Assembly: GCA_947074125.1 (NCBI GenBank)
Contig: CAMTOM010000087.1
Span: 1 to 6,439, forward strand
DNA: 6,439 nt
Direction of reading: 5' to 3'
DNA from: an uncultured Desulfovibrionaceae bacterium
Lineage (GTDB): Bacteria > Desulfobacterota > Desulfovibrionia > Desulfovibrionales > Desulfovibrionaceae
Shown here: piece by piece, positions 4,927-6,439 of the stretch
How the letters are laid out: every line of letters begins with the position of its first letter
How positions within the stretch are numbered: the first letter of the stretch is position 1
Program-made: the position numbers and the translations under genes
Notes under the pieces: model-generated
Told to the model about the DNA's origin: nothing
The model's database searches: none
Seen by the model: only the letters and a program-made list of their open reading frames with translations

Positions 4927-6439
4927 GCTCAGCTCCACCTATATTGAGGACGCCCGCATAGACGGTACGTTCCAGTTCTGATGCAATAATCTGATTTCCC
5001 CAGAGTGCAGGTCGGATTGATGTCCATTTCTTTTGGAGAAGATCCTGCAAGTTTGCTGTAGGCGAGAGATAAGGCTGTTCCTGTGAGGCTGTGAGCACCG
5101 CGAGAGAGGCAAGGGAGCAGCGACTTGCCAGACAATTTCCCATCGCTGAACGGGTACGTAGCTGCATATCATATAAAGAATGTGTGGAAGGATCTTCGGC
5201 AATATACTCTATTTCTGTCTGGCTCAGCATCTGGCATTGGCAGACGATAGGATTTTCTGCCTGAAACATTGAGGTATCAATGACATCTTCGATGTCATCA
5301 CCAAAGCGAGCATTGACAAGAGGAAAGAGATGCGCTGGAAAACTGTATCCTGCTTTTTCCTTATATTCTTCTGGTAAGGGAGAGAGAAGGGGGCTTGTTG
5401 CTGTACTGCAAGCAGAATGGTTACCAAGAACATGGCAGACATGATCTGTTACTTTTTCTGCCATAAGGCGATAACGTGTAATATCGCCACCGAAAACACT
5501 GCACATGCCCTGAAGACCGTCCGTAGCATGATCAATAAAAGAGAAGGAGCCTGTATGGTTCTCTTGGGAGGTATCAGACGCAAGTGCCGGATGTACAGCC
5601 GTTGCGACTCTTAAGATACGATGATTTTTGAAGCTGGTGGCAAATGTGCTTCCTTCTTCAATAAGATGAGAAACATGTTTGCTGGAAGGAAGGGGGTCGG
5701 AAAGTATGTTCAAAGGCTGCGAAAGAGAGCCCGTGAGTGAGAGATTCCCATGTGGGGCAAAAATACCAGCATCATTGTTGCAACGTAGACGGCGGACTGG
5801 GCGGGAAAAAAGGCGTCCATCACACACAAGAAAAAACTCTCCGGTAAGTGAGAGTGACATTTCAAGTTCTGCCATCTGGGCGACTTGGGCTGTTTGGTGC
5901 CCTGTCGCATTGATAAGGTAGTCACAAGGGAAAAATACCTGTTCACCACGAATGCGATTGCTGACGGTAACACCAGTAACATGCCCATTTTCGTGGTGAA
6001 TTTTTTCTACCTTGCGATAGGAAAGAGCTTTACCACCATGTCTTCGCGCTGCATAGAAGTTATGCCATGCGAGCAGGGAGGTATTGATGGTCACATCAGG
6101 CAGGCTGTAAATTGTGTTGCAGTGAGATGGCAATAATGGCTCATCACGTCGTGCTTGTTCCAGAGGAAGTTCTGTTGTGATGATTTCTGCCTGTTCACAT
6201 GCTTTGCGCCAGGCCGTCACGTAGAGAGGATCATCCGTTTCTGAGAGGGCATAAAAAGTATCTTTGTTTTCAATACATTCTGGCGCAATAGAGCGAAGGA
6301 TGGCATTTTCCTGCCGGCATTCTTTGGCAGATACCGGATCAGTGATGGCATAATGTCCACCGCTGTGGAGCAGAGCATGGCTTGCGAGTGTAGATCTGTG
6401 GGTGAGCCCTCCAGCCTCAAGCAGCAGAGCTTTTATACC
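4910..6439 (-). CDS. glpA: Anaerobic glycerol-3-phosphate dehydrogenase subunit A, FAD-binding (5' partial)
   Basis: Catalytic-type FAD subunit of the anaerobic G3P dehydrogenase, which oxidises sn-glycerol 3-phosphate to dihydroxyacetone phosphate. The frame is open to the right edge. The 509 visible residues lack about 30 N-terminal ones, including the first Rossmann glycines. A GTG at 6220 is internal valine, not a start, since family-like sequence (LLLEAGG, ALLHSGGHYAITD, SAKECRQENAIL) continues in frame up to the edge. Counting from the edge, visible parts are the LLHSGGHYA segment (23-31), INATG (about 176-180), the substrate-domain motifs AVHPA (near 283) and FGGDITRYRLMAE (316-328), and a C-terminal BFD-like [2Fe-2S] domain with CQC (400-402) and CLASRC (436-441). 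The domain order is that of E. coli GlpA. Odd points are the replacement of conserved Arg, Arg and Lys in the three substrate-side motifs and a changed GATGR-type segment. The name is secure from the glpABC context, but the exact substrate is less so. Confidence 0.88.
   Translation of the reverse strand, partial: GIKALLLEAGGLTHRSTLASHALLHSGGHYAITDPVSAKECRQENAILRSIAPECIENKDTFYALSETDDPLYVTAWRKACEQAEIITTELPLEQARRDEPLLPSHCNTIYSLPDVTINTSLLAWHNFYAARRHGGKALSYRKVEKIHHENGHVTGVTVSNRIRGEQVFFPCDYLINATGHQTAQVAQMAELEMSLSLTGEFFLVCDGRLFSRPVRRLRCNNDAGIFAPHGNLSLTGSLSQPLNILSDPLPSSKHVSHLIEEGSTFATSFKNHRILRVATAVHPALASDTSQENHTGSFSFIDHATDGLQGMCSVFGGDITRYRLMAEKVTDHVCHVLGNHSACSTATSPLLSPLPEEYKEKAGYSFPAHLFPLVNARFGDDIEDVIDTSMFQAENPIVCQCQMLSQTEIEYIAEDPSTHSLYDMQLRTRSAMGNCLASRCSLASLAVLTASQEQPYLSPTANLQDLLQKKWTSIRPALWGNQIIASELERTVYAGVLNIGGAEHDEQH
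4933..4940 (-). promoter_or_regulatory. Ribosome binding site of glpB inside the end of glpA
   Basis: AGGTGGAG on the minus strand, six bases before the ATG at 4926 and nine before the ATG at 4923, within the last codons of glpA. It covers the GTG at 4938, which makes that GTG an unlikely start. The overlap with coding sequence fits translational coupling of glpA and glpB. Confidence 0.7.

Noticed and set aside
6217..6420. A 67-codon minus-strand frame upstream of the GTG at 6220 that could look like a separate small gene before a short glpA.
   Set aside because: The glpA frame itself is open through this stretch and encodes clear GlpA sequence (ALLHSGGHYAITD), so the small frame is a shadow and the GTG is an internal valine.

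Overview
The window suggests a Gram-negative, proteobacterial anaerobe or facultative anaerobe. It pairs the end of a calcium-binding RTX protein, built for type I secretion, with a glpABC operon for anaerobic respiratory glycerol-3-phosphate dehydrogenase. Base composition looks moderate, in the mid-to-high 40s percent GC by eye. The Glp proteins are recognisable against E. coli but far from identical, so a close relative of E. coli is unlikely. Desulfovibrio-like or Succinivibrionaceae-like lineages are possible, but this cannot be settled from the window.

Left part (1-2230, plus strand): the 3' end of a large RTX gene, open through the left edge. The visible ~740 residues have a striking two-unit layout. 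First come sixteen perfectly phased calcium-binding nonapeptides, then a type I secretion C-terminal-type module, in the middle of the protein. Next come a Gly/Thr/Asn linker and a beta-rich stretch with about eight 26-31-residue repeats of the type 'GNDSI...GGSVYGDA'. A short second patch of nonapeptides and a second copy of the secretion module form the true C-terminus. A convincing intrinsic terminator with a UACG tetraloop follows the stop codon.

Junction (2231-2447): 217 bases between convergent genes. It holds the RTX terminator and a weak AT-rich hairpin that may end the glp transcript. No small gene was found here.

Right part (2448-6439, minus strand): glpA (5' end beyond the window), glpB and glpC in that order, transcribed leftward. 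glpA and glpB overlap by 17 bases. glpC starts 10 bases after glpB, with its ribosome binding site overlapping the glpB stop codon. GlpA should oxidise glycerol 3-phosphate, GlpB is its flavoprotein partner, and GlpC carries two ferredoxin-type clusters and two CCG domains that pass electrons to the membrane quinone pool. All cluster ligands in GlpA and GlpC are intact. In GlpA, however, at least three family-conserved basic residues associated with binding the substrate phosphate are replaced (Arg to His twice, Lys to Asp). This is the most interesting point of the operon.

Nothing links the two halves functionally. They are simply convergent neighbours. I do not see a clearly new defence, mobile or RNA system here. 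The best leads are the tandem secretion-module architecture of the RTX protein and the altered active site of the GlpA-like subunit.
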